A stretch of DNA of 64,000 nucleotides from Nesterenkonia sandarakina (GCF_013410215.1 NZ_JACCFQ010000001.1:1178001-1242000), one strand, 5' to 3'. Shown: positions 16,764 to 25,394, numbered from the stretch's first letter. Numbers and translations are program-made. The notes: generated by a model not told the origin, from the letters alone.

Positions 16764-18077
16764 ATGCCCAATGGCCAGCAACGTTCTGAGCTGCGGGCCA
16801 GAGGATTGACGCGCAGCAGTATCACTGGCTGCCTCGTCGCCGGTCTCGTGATGGCCGGATCTTCCGGCGCGCACGCCACTGACCTCACCAGCGACTCCGC
16901 CGGTGCAGCGTCCCCGACCTCCTTCTACCCGACCCCCGGGCAGCCACCGATCACCCCGGATTCTCAGGATCCGACCACCACGGTGGAGAAGTCGATGGGT
17001 GACCTGCGCGTGGCCACGCTCCATGCTGAGATCAGTGGTGGGTCCTCCGCCGAGGTCCTTGAGGAGCTCAGCGGCGGGATGCACCCGCAGGCACGCGTGC
17101 TGGCGGAGACCGTGCAGCTCAATGCACCCGACGTGCTGGTGCTGACCGGGCTCAGCTATGACGAGCATCAGCAGATCGCCGCCAGCATCAACGAGGAGTA
17201 CCTCTCCCGGGGCCAGAACGGCCAGACCGGCATCGATTACTCCCATATATACACCGCCCCCACGAACTCTGGTATTGATTCGGGTGCCGATTTCGACGGC
17301 GACGGTCGGGTCGGTGGGCCCGGGGATGCGCTGGGCTACGGGCGCTACGCCGGGGAGCGGGGAATGGCCGTCTTCTCGGTGCATCCCATCGTCGAGGACG
17401 AGGTCCGCACCTTCCAGGAGTTCCTCTGGCAGGACATGCCGGAGAACTCGTTGCCCGCCGATGAGTTCTCCACGCTGGAGAAGTCCGTGCTCCGGCTGCC
17501 CAGCACCAGCATGTGGGACATCCCGCTGGAGGTCCCCGGCGAACCGGACCCCGTGCACCTGGTGGCAACGGACCTCAACAGCCCCCCAGGTCCCACCGCG
17601 CCGGACACTGCGCGCAGTGAGGATCAGCGCCGCATGGTCTCGGAGTACGTCTCCGGGGCAGCCTGGTACCTCTATGACGACGACGGCACCTACGGCGGAC
17701 TCGACTCGGGGGCCCCGTTCGTGGTCGCCGGTGGACTGGCCGACGCCCAGGAGCTCCAGACCTGGCCCAATCAGCGAGTCCCCGAGCTCTCCTCCCTCCT
17801 GGAGGGCGAGAGCATCCAGGACCCGGGCCCGGAAGCGATCACCGAGGAGCCGCTGCCGGAGCGCCGGGATGCCACAGTTGATCCCCAGGCCACCCACGGT
17901 CTGAGCGGTGACACCGCAGTCCGTTCCTCCTATGTGCTTCCCGCCGCCGCGCTGAACGTGGACAACTCAGGTGTGTTCTGGCCCGCGGAGGGGGAGTTCG
18001 GCTTCGATCTGGTGGACCCTGCGGACCCAGACTCCCCGGCTGGACGGCTGGTCTGGCTGGACATCGCCGGAAGCTGA
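16764..18077 (+). CDS. Secreted endonuclease/exonuclease/phosphatase-fold protein
   Basis: A 437-residue exported protein. The N-terminus has a signal peptide: twin basic residues, a hydrophobic core (about 18-34) and a likely cleavage after AHA. The body resembles secreted EEP-superfamily hydrolases, with a segment around VLAETVQLNAPDVLVLTGL and DFDGDGRVGGPGDA. The latter is a DxDxDG calcium-binding-like loop found in this subfamily. Expected substrates are phosphate esters or nucleic acid outside the cell, but the exact activity is not clear. The ATG at 16764 is preferred over upstream in-frame codons because the signal peptide and the -10-like TACGGT both fit it. Confidence 0.68.
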   Translation: MPNGQQRSELRARGLTRSSITGCLVAGLVMAGSSGAHATDLTSDSAGAASPTSFYPTPGQPPITPDSQDPTTTVEKSMGDLRVATLHAEISGGSSAEVLEELSGGMHPQARVLAETVQLNAPDVLVLTGLSYDEHQQIAASINEEYLSRGQNGQTGIDYSHIYTAPTNSGIDSGADFDGDGRVGGPGDALGYGRYAGERGMAVFSVHPIVEDEVRTFQEFLWQDMPENSLPADEFSTLEKSVLRLPSTSMWDIPLEVPGEPDPVHLVATDLNSPPGPTAPDTARSEDQRRMVSEYVSGAAWYLYDDDGTYGGLDSGAPFVVAGGLADAQELQTWPNQRVPELSSLLEGESIQDPGPEAITEEPLPERRDATVDPQATHGLSGDTAVRSSYVLPAAALNVDNSGVFWPAEGEFGFDLVDPADPDSPAGRLVWLDIAGS

Positions 18078-18119
18078 ATCGCTTCCCACCCTGCCGGGGT
18101 CACGGCCTAGACTGAGCCC

Positions 18120-19100
18120 ATGAAGAAGTCCTATGTCAACGGAAAACTCATGGGCACTGCGGCCTCCGGCTTCTTCGCCCAGCAGACCGTGTCCATGGTC
18201 AAGGGTCATGCCTTCGATGATTCCGGGCGACTCACTCCACGGGCAGAGAGCTGGCTGACCCGCGCCGTCACCGTGCAGCGCCCGTTGGTGCTCGCGAACA
18301 TCCGCCGCCTCCGCAAGGCCCACCCGGACTTCTCCAACCACCAACTCGCCGCGCAGCTGGACAAGGACTTCACCCGGGCCATGACCGGGGGAGGTGCCCT
18401 GATCGGCGCCACGGCCGCAGTGCCGGCGGTCGGCACGGTGACCTCCCTGGGACTCTCCGCCGCCGCCACGGGAAGCTTCCTCGAGGCCTGCGCGCTCTAC
18501 GCGCAGTCCATCGCAGAGCTCTCCGGTGTCAGTACCGCAGACCCGGACCGTGCGAAGCTGCTGGTCATGGGTGTGATACTCGGGGATCAGGGGCGCCAGC
18601 TCCTGGGGGAGCTCTCCCAGCAGGCCGGCGGGAAGGGAGCAGGCCCGTTCTCATCGCTGGTTCCGATCAAGACCACTGGCAGCTCCTCCGGCGTGTCCGG
18701 GCTGGTGGTCAATCAGATCAAGCGTCAGTTCATGCGCAGATTCTTCATCCGCTCCGGCACCACGATGGTAGCCCGCGCCATTCCCTTTGGAATCGGCATG
18801 GTGGTCGGCGGCGCGGCCAATCATCGTCTGGCCAGCCAGATCGTGAAGTCCGCGCACAAGACGTTCGGCGATCTGCCCGAGCAGCTCCCGCAAGGGCTGG
18901 TCGCTGATATGGAACGCGCGCAGCAGCGGGAGCGGCTCCGCGCCGAGCGCAAGGAGCGCCGCAGCCGCAAGCGAGCCCTCGTCGCCCAGCGGGACTCCAA
19001 GGCAAAGTCCCAGCGGGAATCCGAGCGTGTCTCCGCCGGCGAGGCCTCGAAGATTGATCTCGACTCAGGCCGACCCGATGCTGAGCTGCCACAGGGCTGA
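18120..19100 (+). CDS. Hypothetical membrane-associated protein
   Basis: A 326-residue protein. A central amphipathic/hydrophobic region (about 88-130, GGGALIGATAAVPAVGTV) and a second Gly/Ala-rich segment (about 218-235) suggest membrane association. The last 75 residues are very rich in Arg, Lys, Glu and Ser and should form a charged helix. The middle is faintly reminiscent of EcsC-type proteins, but I do not assign it. The gene is probably leaderless: TAGACT at 18108-18113 is six bases from the ATG. It follows the EEP gene by 42 bp. Confidence 0.6.
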   Translation: MKKSYVNGKLMGTAASGFFAQQTVSMVKGHAFDDSGRLTPRAESWLTRAVTVQRPLVLANIRRLRKAHPDFSNHQLAAQLDKDFTRAMTGGGALIGATAAVPAVGTVTSLGLSAAATGSFLEACALYAQSIAELSGVSTADPDRAKLLVMGVILGDQGRQLLGELSQQAGGKGAGPFSSLVPIKTTGSSSGVSGLVVNQIKRQFMRRFFIRSGTTMVARAIPFGIGMVVGGAANHRLASQIVKSAHKTFGDLPEQLPQGLVADMERAQQRERLRAERKERRSRKRALVAQRDSKAKSQRESERVSAGEASKIDLDSGRPDAELPQG

Positions 19101-19210
19101 TCGCCACCGGCGTCTGCGGGATGGTTCACACCAAGTTCATCCGCGCTTCCTCCAACCGGCCCCCTGCCCGTCGCATTCTGTTGTCCGGATGAGCCCAGTC
19201 TGAGGCCGTG

Positions 19211-20266
19211 ATGCCAGAACTGGTTCGGAACCGAGATTTCGCAGGCGCGCTGGGCGTGGCTCCACCGGTCAGCCGGATGGCCACCCCGGTTCACTGCACT
19301 TCACCTGCGGAGCCTGAGGATCTCCTCGCATCCGCGCGCCGGGACGGAGCGCGAGCGAAGATCTTCGCGCATCGAGGAGCCTCGGGGCTGTTCGCGGAGA
19401 ACACTCGGGCGGCCTATCAGAGGGCGATCGAGGAGGGCGCAGACGGTCTGGAGATCGATCTGCATCTGACCGCCGACGGGGAGCTGGTCTGCTTCCACGA
19501 CGCCACCGTGGACCGCACCAGCAACGGCACCGGAGCTGTGGCCGAGCTCAGCCTCGCCCACATGCGCAGCCTTGATGTCTCCACCTGGAAGACCCCCAGG
19601 CTTCCCGGTGACTACGGCGGACGCCACGACCAGCTGATGACGCTCGCCGATGTCCTCGAGCTGATGACCGAGGCGGGCCGCGACCTCGACCTCGCGGTGG
19701 AACTGAAGCACCCCTCACCGTTCGGGGATCGGCTGGAGCACACCGTGCTGCGCACGCTGCTGCGTTTCGGGTGGGACCCCGAGACATCCGTGATTCCCTC
19801 CGGGGCACGCGGTGAGCACGCGGTGACCGTGTCCTTCATGAGCTTCTACCCTGGCTCGCTGCTCGGGCTCTCGGACATGGTGGCACCCGATAAGCTCTGC
19901 GCGCTGTTCAGCTCCGTGACCCGGGCTCAGGTCCAGAAGCGGCTGAGCCGGCTCCCGTTCGCCCCGGCGTTGCGGCCCGCGGTGCGGCCGGTGGTGGCCG
20001 CGGTGATGCACAGAACCCGCCGGGACTCCGAGGCGCTGGTGTGGAACGGGACCGTCGGAATTGCGGGGCCGGGACTTGCCTACGTCAAGACGCACCGCGC
20101 CGAGGTCAAGGCGTGGCTGGCGCGGGGATCCCGGCTGCGTGTCTGGACCGTGGATGACCCTGAGGATGCCGATCTGCTCCTGGACCTCGGTGTGCGGGAG
20201 ATCACGACGAACTATCCGGCACGGCTTCTGAAAGCGGTCACTCCCGCGGGGCCTGCACCCTGCTGA
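19211..20266 (+). CDS. Glycerophosphodiester phosphodiesterase
   Basis: A 351-residue GDPD-fold enzyme that hydrolyses glycerophosphodiesters to glycerol-3-phosphate and an alcohol. The active site is visible: HRGASGLFAENT (about residues 54-65) holds the catalytic His and Glu. DGLEIDLHLTADG and CFHDATVDRTSNGTG hold the metal ligands and second His. No signal peptide is evident, so it is likely cytoplasmic and salvages phospholipid headgroups. GTG (19208) and ATG (19211) are adjacent; the ATG is used, with TGAGG upstream. Confidence 0.87.
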   Translation: MPELVRNRDFAGALGVAPPVSRMATPVHCTSPAEPEDLLASARRDGARAKIFAHRGASGLFAENTRAAYQRAIEEGADGLEIDLHLTADGELVCFHDATVDRTSNGTGAVAELSLAHMRSLDVSTWKTPRLPGDYGGRHDQLMTLADVLELMTEAGRDLDLAVELKHPSPFGDRLEHTVLRTLLRFGWDPETSVIPSGARGEHAVTVSFMSFYPGSLLGLSDMVAPDKLCALFSSVTRAQVQKRLSRLPFAPALRPAVRPVVAAVMHRTRRDSEALVWNGTVGIAGPGLAYVKTHRAEVKAWLARGSRLRVWTVDDPEDADLLLDLGVREITTNYPARLLKAVTPAGPAPC

Positions 20267-20350
20267 GCTGCGGACGCCCACAGATGTCGCAGTGGACATG
20301 GAGCGATATCATGGGCGCACGCTGTTCGCTATGGCCGTCAGGAGCTCGTC

Positions 20351-21586
20351 ATGAACCCCGCACCGCACCGAGGATCCCCAGACAGCGGCTCCTCGCCGCG
20401 TGACCGTTCGACCCGACCCTCCGTCCCGGATGAGCCTGCCGGTCAGACGGGCTCGGGACGACGCAGGGTCCGTGGCGTCGTCGTCGGGGTTGATGGGTCC
20501 GAGCAGTCGCTGCGCGCCGCGCACTGGGCGGCGGCCGAGGCGCACCGCCGTGGGCTTCTGCTGACTGTGGTCACGGCCTATTCGATTCCCGCCTTCGCCG
20601 CCTCATCGATGGACGGTGGCTACGCACTGATGGATGATGCAGCGCTGCGCCAAGGCTCAGAGAAGGTCCTCGAGCAGGCCGCCGAGTTCCTCCGGGACTA
20701 CCCCGGAGAGGTGCGCTACGAGGTCGAGTCCGGGGACCCCGCAGGGGTGCTGCTGGACTACTCGCACGACGCCGTGGTCCTGGTCGTGGGCAGCCGAGGC
20801 AGGGGAGGGTTCCTCGGGAGGCTGCTCGGATCGGTCTCCTCCGCGCTTCCCGCCCACGCGAAATGTCCCACTGTCCTGGTGCCGCTGAAGTTCTCCTCCA
20901 AGGAGTCCAATGCGGTCACCACTGCCACAGGTGCCATTCCCATCGTGGGTGGGACCACCCAACAGGGCTCGACGGCGGATCACGGCTCATCGTCGGGTCG
21001 GGTCTCGTCGGGTCGGGTCTCGTCGGGTCAGGACTCAGGATCGCCAGAGTCGGACTCCGCGGGGCCGGCCTCCGTGATCCCCGAAGGGGCTCCATCGATC
21101 CAGTCCAGAGATACGCGCCCGGTGGCCGCTGGGGTGGACGGATCAGATTTCGGTCGAGTGGCCGCACTGGTGGCCGCTCGTGAGGCCAGTGAGCGGGGCA
21201 CCCGTCTGCGGATCGTATGTGCGCTGCCCCCGGTGGGAGCGACCCTGGTCTGGATCCCGACCAGCATCGACAACGACGCGGCACTGCGCGAGCTCCGCGA
21301 GAAGCTCGAGGCAGGGCGGCTCTGGCTGCACAGCCACTACCCGGATCTGAAGATCGACGCCGAGGTCATCGATGGCACGGCGGTTGATGTCTTGGTCCAG
21401 GAGACCCGGGGAGCGCAGCTCACCGTCATCGGCACCCGCGGCCGCGGCGGGTTCGCCGGAATGCTCCTGGGATCGACCTCCCAGGGCGTGCTGCACCATG
21501 CGGAGGGTCCGCTGATGGTGGTCCCGGAGAACGAGGACTCACGCCTGGAGAACCGACCGCAGTTCGGCCCGGTGCTCGGAGACTGA
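20351..21586 (+). CDS. Universal stress protein with two Usp domains
   Basis: A 411-residue tandem UspA protein. Domain 1 spans about residues 36-180 and ends in the ATP-binding motif GSRGRGGFLGRLLGSVS. Domain 2 spans about 256-398 and ends in GTRGRGGFAGMLLGSTS. Both keep the G-2x-G-9x-G(S/T) pattern, so ATP binding is expected in each. Between them lies an unstructured Ser/Gly linker generated partly by a 15-bp tandem repeat. Such double Usp proteins are common in actinobacteria and act in dormancy, hypoxia or general stress. AGGAG upstream of the ATG supports the start. Confidence 0.88.
   Translation: MNPAPHRGSPDSGSSPRDRSTRPSVPDEPAGQTGSGRRRVRGVVVGVDGSEQSLRAAHWAAAEAHRRGLLLTVVTAYSIPAFAASSMDGGYALMDDAALRQGSEKVLEQAAEFLRDYPGEVRYEVESGDPAGVLLDYSHDAVVLVVGSRGRGGFLGRLLGSVSSALPAHAKCPTVLVPLKFSSKESNAVTTATGAIPIVGGTTQQGSTADHGSSSGRVSSGRVSSGQDSGSPESDSAGPASVIPEGAPSIQSRDTRPVAAGVDGSDFGRVAALVAAREASERGTRLRIVCALPPVGATLVWIPTSIDNDAALRELREKLEAGRLWLHSHYPDLKIDAEVIDGTAVDVLVQETRGAQLTVIGTRGRGGFAGMLLGSTSQGVLHHAEGPLMVVPENEDSRLENRPQFGPVLGD
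20991..21035 (+). repeat. 15-bp in-frame tandem repeat in the Usp linker
   Basis: Three copies of CGTCGGGTCGGGTCT (20991-21005, 21006-21020 and a 2-mismatch copy 21021-21035) encode SSGRV-SSGRV-SSGQD in the interdomain linker. Being a multiple of three, copy number can change without a frameshift. Confidence 0.8.
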
Positions 21587-21672
21587 ACCTGCCCGTGGGA
21601 GGTCTGGCTCTTAGGGTCTGGGCCCAGGAGTCTGGCGACGGGGCGTGGGCATAGATGTCTTGATACAGAGAA

Positions 21673-21709
21673 ATGAAGGCCCCCGGTGTCCGACGCCGGG
21701 GGCCTTCAT
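21673..21709. terminator. Bidirectional hairpin terminator
   Basis: Arms GAAGGCCCCCGG (21675-21686) and CCGGGGGCCTTC (21696-21707), extended by a few more pairs on both sides. It lies between the convergent Usp and NlpC/P60 genes. Confidence 0.85.
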
Positions 21710-21796
21710 CATCTTCATCTTTCATGTGTCTCGCCGCCCTACCGCGAGCGGGAGATCCAGTGAGAGGTTATTCAGTCATGCATTCGACTTCTGGGT

Positions 21797-23803
21797 TCAG
21801 AGCACTCGGCGAACTGCAGATGGTGTCTGGTAGACCGATCGCACGGTGATCCCGCGGCTCGGGTTGGAGGCATCGACCATCTGGCCGTTGCCCAGGTAGA
21901 TGCCGACGTGGCCCGGAGCCGTGGCGCTGCCGAAGAACACCAGGTCCCCACGGCGCATATCGCCCACAGACACTGCCTGTCCTTCGTTGACCTGGCTGAA
22001 CGTGGTGCGGCTCAGGCTGACTCCGGCCTGACCGAAGGCCTGCTGCACCAAGGACGAGCAGTCGAAGGCATTGGGGCCGTTGGCGCCCAGGACGTAGCGG
22101 ACGTCACCACGGTTTGCCTGCGCCACCGCCCAGTTGATGGCGATCTCCGCACCGTTGGAGTTGCTGCTGGCCGGGACCACGTTCGTGGACTGTGACCGGC
22201 TCTGCGACTGGCTCTGCGACTGGCTCTGCGCAGGCGCAGGAGCCTGGGTGCGCTCCGGAGCGGGCGCCGGGGTGGGCTCGGGGGCTGGGGCCCGGGTGGG
22301 CTCCGGCTCCGGCTCGGGCTCTGGTTCGGGCTCTACCTGAGCTGAGAGGTAGTCCACGTGCCAGCGCATCTTGTTCCAGGATGCATTGCCATCGGCGTTG
22401 GTCAGTGCCCCGTTGTTCAGCACAGCCCGGTAGTAGTCCTGAGCGCCTCCGCTGAAGGAGGACTCCAGCTCAGCGCCCTGGCGCATCAGTGTCTGCATGC
22501 TGGTGCTGAGCTCATTGAACGAAGCGATGACCGGCTCTGGAGCAGGTGCAGGCTGTGGTTCCTCGGAAGGTGCGGCTTCCCCTTCCGCACCTTCCGAGGA
22601 AGTCTCTTCAGCGGCAGCAGCAGCGGCGGCTGCCTCCTCTGCGGCCTGAGCGGCGGCGGCCTCTTCGGCTTCGGCTGCTTCAGCGGCGGCCTGAGCGGCT
22701 GCTGCTTCCTCGGCTTCGGCTGCTTCAGCGGCGGCCTGAGCGGCTGCTGCTTCCTCGGCTTCGGCTGCTTCAGCGGCGGCCTCCTCGGCGGCCTGAGCCG
22801 CGGCTGCCTCTTCGACTTCGGCGGCGGCAGCTTCTTCAGCTTCAGCGGCGGCTGCCTCTTCAGCTTCGGCGGCGGCAGCTTCTTCAGCTTCAGCGGCGGC
22901 TGCCTCTTCAGCTTCGGCGGCAGCGGCCTCTTCGGCTTCGGCTGCTTCAGCGGCGGCCTCGTCGGTGATGCGCGCCTGCTCGGCGTCGGCCCGCAGCGTG
23001 GTGATCCGGTACGTCAGCTGTTCGTGATCGACCTGGCCGTCCTCGTCGATGAAGTCACTGTTGCCAAGGATCTGCTCGAAGAAGCTCTGCAGATCCCCTT
23101 CCCAGCCCTCGAGCTCCATCAGGGTCTCAAGCAGCCCCTGGAGCGTCTCTCCCACCTCTGCGACGTCAGTGCGCGTCGTCTCGGTGGCGCGATCTGCGTT
23201 CTCCTCCGCCTCTGCGGCGCTCGTGGAGTTCTGGCGCGCCTGCTCCGCGAGGCTCTCAGCCTCGGCGGCAGCCTGCTCAGCGGCGGCCGCGTCGAGCTCG
23301 GCCTGCTCCTGGAGCTGGGCATCGGTGGCGGCGTCTGCCAGGCTGTCTTCCTCGGTGAGCAGGACCTCAGCAGCGGAAGTCTCCGGCTCCTGGTACTCCT
23401 GGGCCGCAGCGGCCTGGGTCTCCTCCGCGGCGGTGCGAGCTTCATCAGCTTCCGCGGCCGCCTCGTCCGCCTCTACCTGCGCCTGGACAGCCGCCTGGTG
23501 CTGTTCCTGCATCGAAGTCTCCAGCTCCAGCGCGCGCTGGCTGGCCTGTGAGATGCGGTCGGAGATCTCATCGATCATCTGCTCGGTGGCCTGAGAAGAG
23601 TCTCGGGCGGTCGAGATCTCCTTGGCGGACGGAACCGCGGGGAGTTCAGTCAGGCTGACTGAATCGGCGGAATTGCGATCATTCTGTTCGACGGCAGTGG
23701 CGGCTCGGTCGGCCACCAGATCGGGGAGAGTTGTCCCGACCAACGCTGTCGTCACGACGGCGGCAGTGACTGCGGCCACCGCAAGATTGCGACGGTATTT
23801 CAC
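21797..23803 (-). CDS. Secreted NlpC/P60 peptidoglycan hydrolase with Ala/Glu repeat stalk
   Basis: A 668-residue exported endopeptidase expected to cut peptide stems of peptidoglycan. A signal peptide or membrane anchor occupies residues 5-25. It is followed by a long coiled-coil region (about 60-240) and then an Ala/Glu low-complexity stalk (about 280-410) built from units like EEAAAAEA. A small helical domain, a PE dipeptide run and a Pro/Ala/Ser/Gln-rich linker come next. The C-terminal NlpC/P60 domain (about 555-668) has catalytic Cys in FDCSSLVQ and His in GHVGIYLG. GTG start with GAGGATC upstream. The RipA/CwlO-like layout suggests a role in cell separation. Confidence 0.88.
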   Translation of the reverse strand: MKYRRNLAVAAVTAAVVTTALVGTTLPDLVADRAATAVEQNDRNSADSVSLTELPAVPSAKEISTARDSSQATEQMIDEISDRISQASQRALELETSMQEQHQAAVQAQVEADEAAAEADEARTAAEETQAAAAQEYQEPETSAAEVLLTEEDSLADAATDAQLQEQAELDAAAAEQAAAEAESLAEQARQNSTSAAEAEENADRATETTRTDVAEVGETLQGLLETLMELEGWEGDLQSFFEQILGNSDFIDEDGQVDHEQLTYRITTLRADAEQARITDEAAAEAAEAEEAAAAEAEEAAAAEAEEAAAAEAEEAAAAEAEEAAAAEVEEAAAAQAAEEAAAEAAEAEEAAAAQAAAEAAEAEEAAAAQAAAEAAEAEEAAAAQAAEEAAAAAAAAEETSSEGAEGEAAPSEEPQPAPAPEPVIASFNELSTSMQTLMRQGAELESSFSGGAQDYYRAVLNNGALTNADGNASWNKMRWHVDYLSAQVEPEPEPEPEPEPTRAPAPEPTPAPAPERTQAPAPAQSQSQSQSQSRSQSTNVVPASSNSNGAEIAINWAVAQANRGDVRYVLGANGPNAFDCSSLVQQAFGQAGVSLSRTTFSQVNEGQAVSVGDMRRGDLVFFGSATAPGHVGIYLGNGQMVDASNPSRGITVRSVYQTPSAVRRVL
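22617..22970 (-). repeat. In-frame direct repeats encoding the Ala/Glu stalk
   Basis: Two interleaved repeat families, roughly 50-60 bp long, are tandemly arranged and nearly identical at the DNA level. They encode AEAEEAAAA- and AAQAAAEAAEAEEA-type units. They are coding repeats, not a CRISPR array: there are no unique spacers. Confidence 0.8.
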
Positions 23804-24010
23804 GGTAGATCCTCACTTAGTCCTCACTGGGGAAGCGCCGCAGCCCGTCTCACGGGGCAAAGCTCGACTCGCGGGTGCCTCAGCTCGTGGACTCACGTGG
23901 CCAGGCGGACCTAAGGAAAGACAGTTGTGGAAACCCTCAATCAAAAAGGTGATCGCCGTGCGGTGATAGCCGTGTGATCCAGAGGCCGAAGCGTAACGAT
24001 GGGAAACGCG
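23804..24010 (-). promoter_or_regulatory. Long leader/control region of the NlpC/P60 gene (possible structured RNA)
   Basis: About 200 bp upstream of the hydrolase start. It contains a GC-rich hairpin near the start codon (GCCCGTCTCACGGGGC on the plus strand, 23843-23858). Further upstream lie two 14-bp tandem direct repeats, GGTGATCGCCGTGC and GGTGATAGCCGTGT (23948-23975). Actinobacterial wall hydrolases are often preceded by c-di-AMP (ydaO-type) riboswitches and by direct-repeat operators of MtrA-like regulators. Either could apply, but I cannot match the conserved riboswitch core by eye. The remaining stretch up to 24145 shows nothing else. Confidence 0.4.
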
Positions 24011-24145
24011 AATCGAGCCTTTTGGCGCTACGCCGGCAACGATAGTTGTGGATTTGTCATGTTGGCAACAGGTCGTGTCGTTCCTGTGATCTAACTGTGA
24101 GGGCTACTTCCGCGTCATTCCAGGGATGTAGCGGGGTAAAGCATA

Positions 24146-24180
24146 AGGCTCAACCTTCAAGTAGGTTGAAGGTTGAGCCT
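24146..24180 (-). terminator. Perfect 15-bp hairpin downstream of the metallopeptidase gene
   Basis: Arms AGGCTCAACCTTCAA (24146-24160) and TTGAAGGTTGAGCCT (24166-24180) around a 5-base loop. It lies 70 bp beyond the stop of the leftward metallopeptidase gene and ends with a short T-rich stretch on that strand. Confidence 0.7.
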
Positions 24181-24249
24181 CCCGGACATTGGAATGGCAC
24201 TGTGCTAATGGCGTTATCCACGGCCGGTAATGCCGGCGGCTCGCGGCAT

Positions 24250-24615
24250 TCAGCCCCAGCCGAGGCGGTGCAGAGTTTCGTCGTCGATGCCGAAGAAGTG
24301 CGCGACTTCGTGAATCACTGTGATGGTGACCTGATGGATCACTTCTTCCCGGCTGTGGCACATCTGCAGGATCGGCTCCTTATATAGGGTGATGCGATCC
24401 GGCATCGCCCAGCCTTCTGGGCCGCGCTCGGTGAGCGGTATGCCCTCATAGAGGCCCAGCAGCACGACTGAAGGGTCTTCCCATGACTGTGGCTGATACC
24501 GGTCCTCTACAAAGACCGCTACGTTGTCGAGCTGTGCGGCAAGGTCTGCAGGAATGCTGTCGAGCGCCTCAGTGGTGGCGGCGTCGAACTCCTCGTCACT
24601 CATGGAGAAAGCCAT
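24250..24615 (-). CDS. Zincin-like metallopeptidase family protein (DUF1025 type)
   Basis: A 121-residue protein of the small possible-zinc-protease family common in actinobacteria. The HEVAHFFGID motif near the C-terminus (about residues 101-110) provides the HExxH zinc ligands, and the downstream Asp in GIDD may be the third ligand. No signal peptide is present. The cellular role is unknown. The ATG at 24615 appears leaderless, since TAGGAT on the minus strand ends six bases before it. Gene length equals the family norm. Confidence 0.83.
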   Translation of the reverse strand: MAFSMSDEEFDAATTEALDSIPADLAAQLDNVAVFVEDRYQPQSWEDPSVVLLGLYEGIPLTERGPEGWAMPDRITLYKEPILQMCHSREEVIHQVTITVIHEVAHFFGIDDETLHRLGWG

Positions 24616-24719
24616 GGCTTCATCCTATGAGGACCGTCCGGATGTGCGAGTGCTCGGCGATCGATTTGCTCTGCGCGGGTGCTGGACCTAAACTTTTACA
24701 GGTTCCCACCAGGGATCGG

Positions 24720-24792
24720 GCCCCCATCGTCTAGCGGCCTAGGACACCGCCCTTTCACGGCGGCGGCACGGGTTCGAATCCCGTTGGGGGTA
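24720..24792 (+). tRNA. tRNA-Glu (TTC)
   Basis: Acceptor arms GCCCCCA and TGGGGGT pair fully, the anticodon loop CTTTCAC gives TTC, and the T-arm has GGTTCGAATCC. The CCA end is not encoded. It is first in a Glu-Asp-Phe tRNA cluster. Confidence 0.96.
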
Positions 24793-24915
24793 CTCTGGTG
24801 AGACGGATCAGCGGGTCCGACTCGCAGGTCACGGTCTGAATCCGGCGGAAGTTGGATTTGGCCCAAAGGGGTGGAGCTGGTAAAGTTTCACTTCGTGCCT
24901 AGCGGCACACAGCAA

Positions 24916-24989
24916 GGCCCTGTAGCGCAGTTGGTTAGCGCGCCGCCCTGTCACGGCGGAGGTCGCGGGTTCAAGTCCCGTCAGGGTCG
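24916..24989 (+). tRNA. tRNA-Asp (GTC)
   Basis: Acceptor arms GGCCCTG and CAGGGTC pair with one G-U, the anticodon loop CTGTCAC gives GTC, and the T-loop is TTCAAGT. No encoded CCA. Confidence 0.96.
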
Positions 24990-25050
24990 CTCCACTCTCT
25001 GAACAGAGGATCTGGCCGGAGAGCAAGTCGTCGCACTAGTCGGCGATCCT

Positions 25051-25123
25051 GGCTCTGTAGCTCAGTTGGTAGAGCGTTCGACTGAAAATCGAAAGGTCAC
25101 CGGATCGACGCCGGTCGGAGCCA
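25051..25123 (+). tRNA. tRNA-Phe (GAA)
   Basis: Acceptor arms GGCTCTG and CGGAGCC pair with one G-U, and the anticodon loop CTGAAAA gives GAA. The T-loop reads ATCGACG instead of the usual TTCGANN, so position 54 is A rather than T. The CCA end is not encoded. Confidence 0.95.
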
Positions 25124-25147
25124 CCTTTACCCGGCAACGGGAGAGAG

Positions 25148-25169
25148 AACCCCTGGATATCCAGGGGTT
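25148..25169 (+). terminator. Rho-independent terminator of the tRNA cluster
   Basis: A 22-bp perfect palindrome, AACCCCTGGAT/ATCCAGGGGTT, is followed by TTCTTG. It lies 25 bp after tRNA-Phe. Confidence 0.85.
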
Positions 25170-25394
25170 TTCTTGTGTCCGGGGGTACTCCCCAGCCGCG
25201 GCGGATCAGTCGGGGAACGGCGGCCGCCCAGGGTGGACCCGGTTCCCCGCTTGACGCCCTCGCGACAGGACTCACTAGACTCAGAACCCTGGCGCGCAGA
25301 TGTCCGCGGCTGGCCTTTGTGAGTCTGATCCTTGATCGGATGCTCCGGGCGGCGCGCCGACCTTGTCATCTGGCCACAGTAGAGGGGGATCGTC

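Noticed and set aside
22617-22970. Repeat array that could suggest CRISPR
   Set aside because: The repeats are contiguous, in frame and without unique spacers; there are no cas genes.
22358-23551. Long plus-strand frame full of Gly/Phe/Ser/Cys repeats
   Set aside because: It is the antisense of the Ala/Glu repeat stalk of the NlpC/P60 gene and only reflects those coding repeats.
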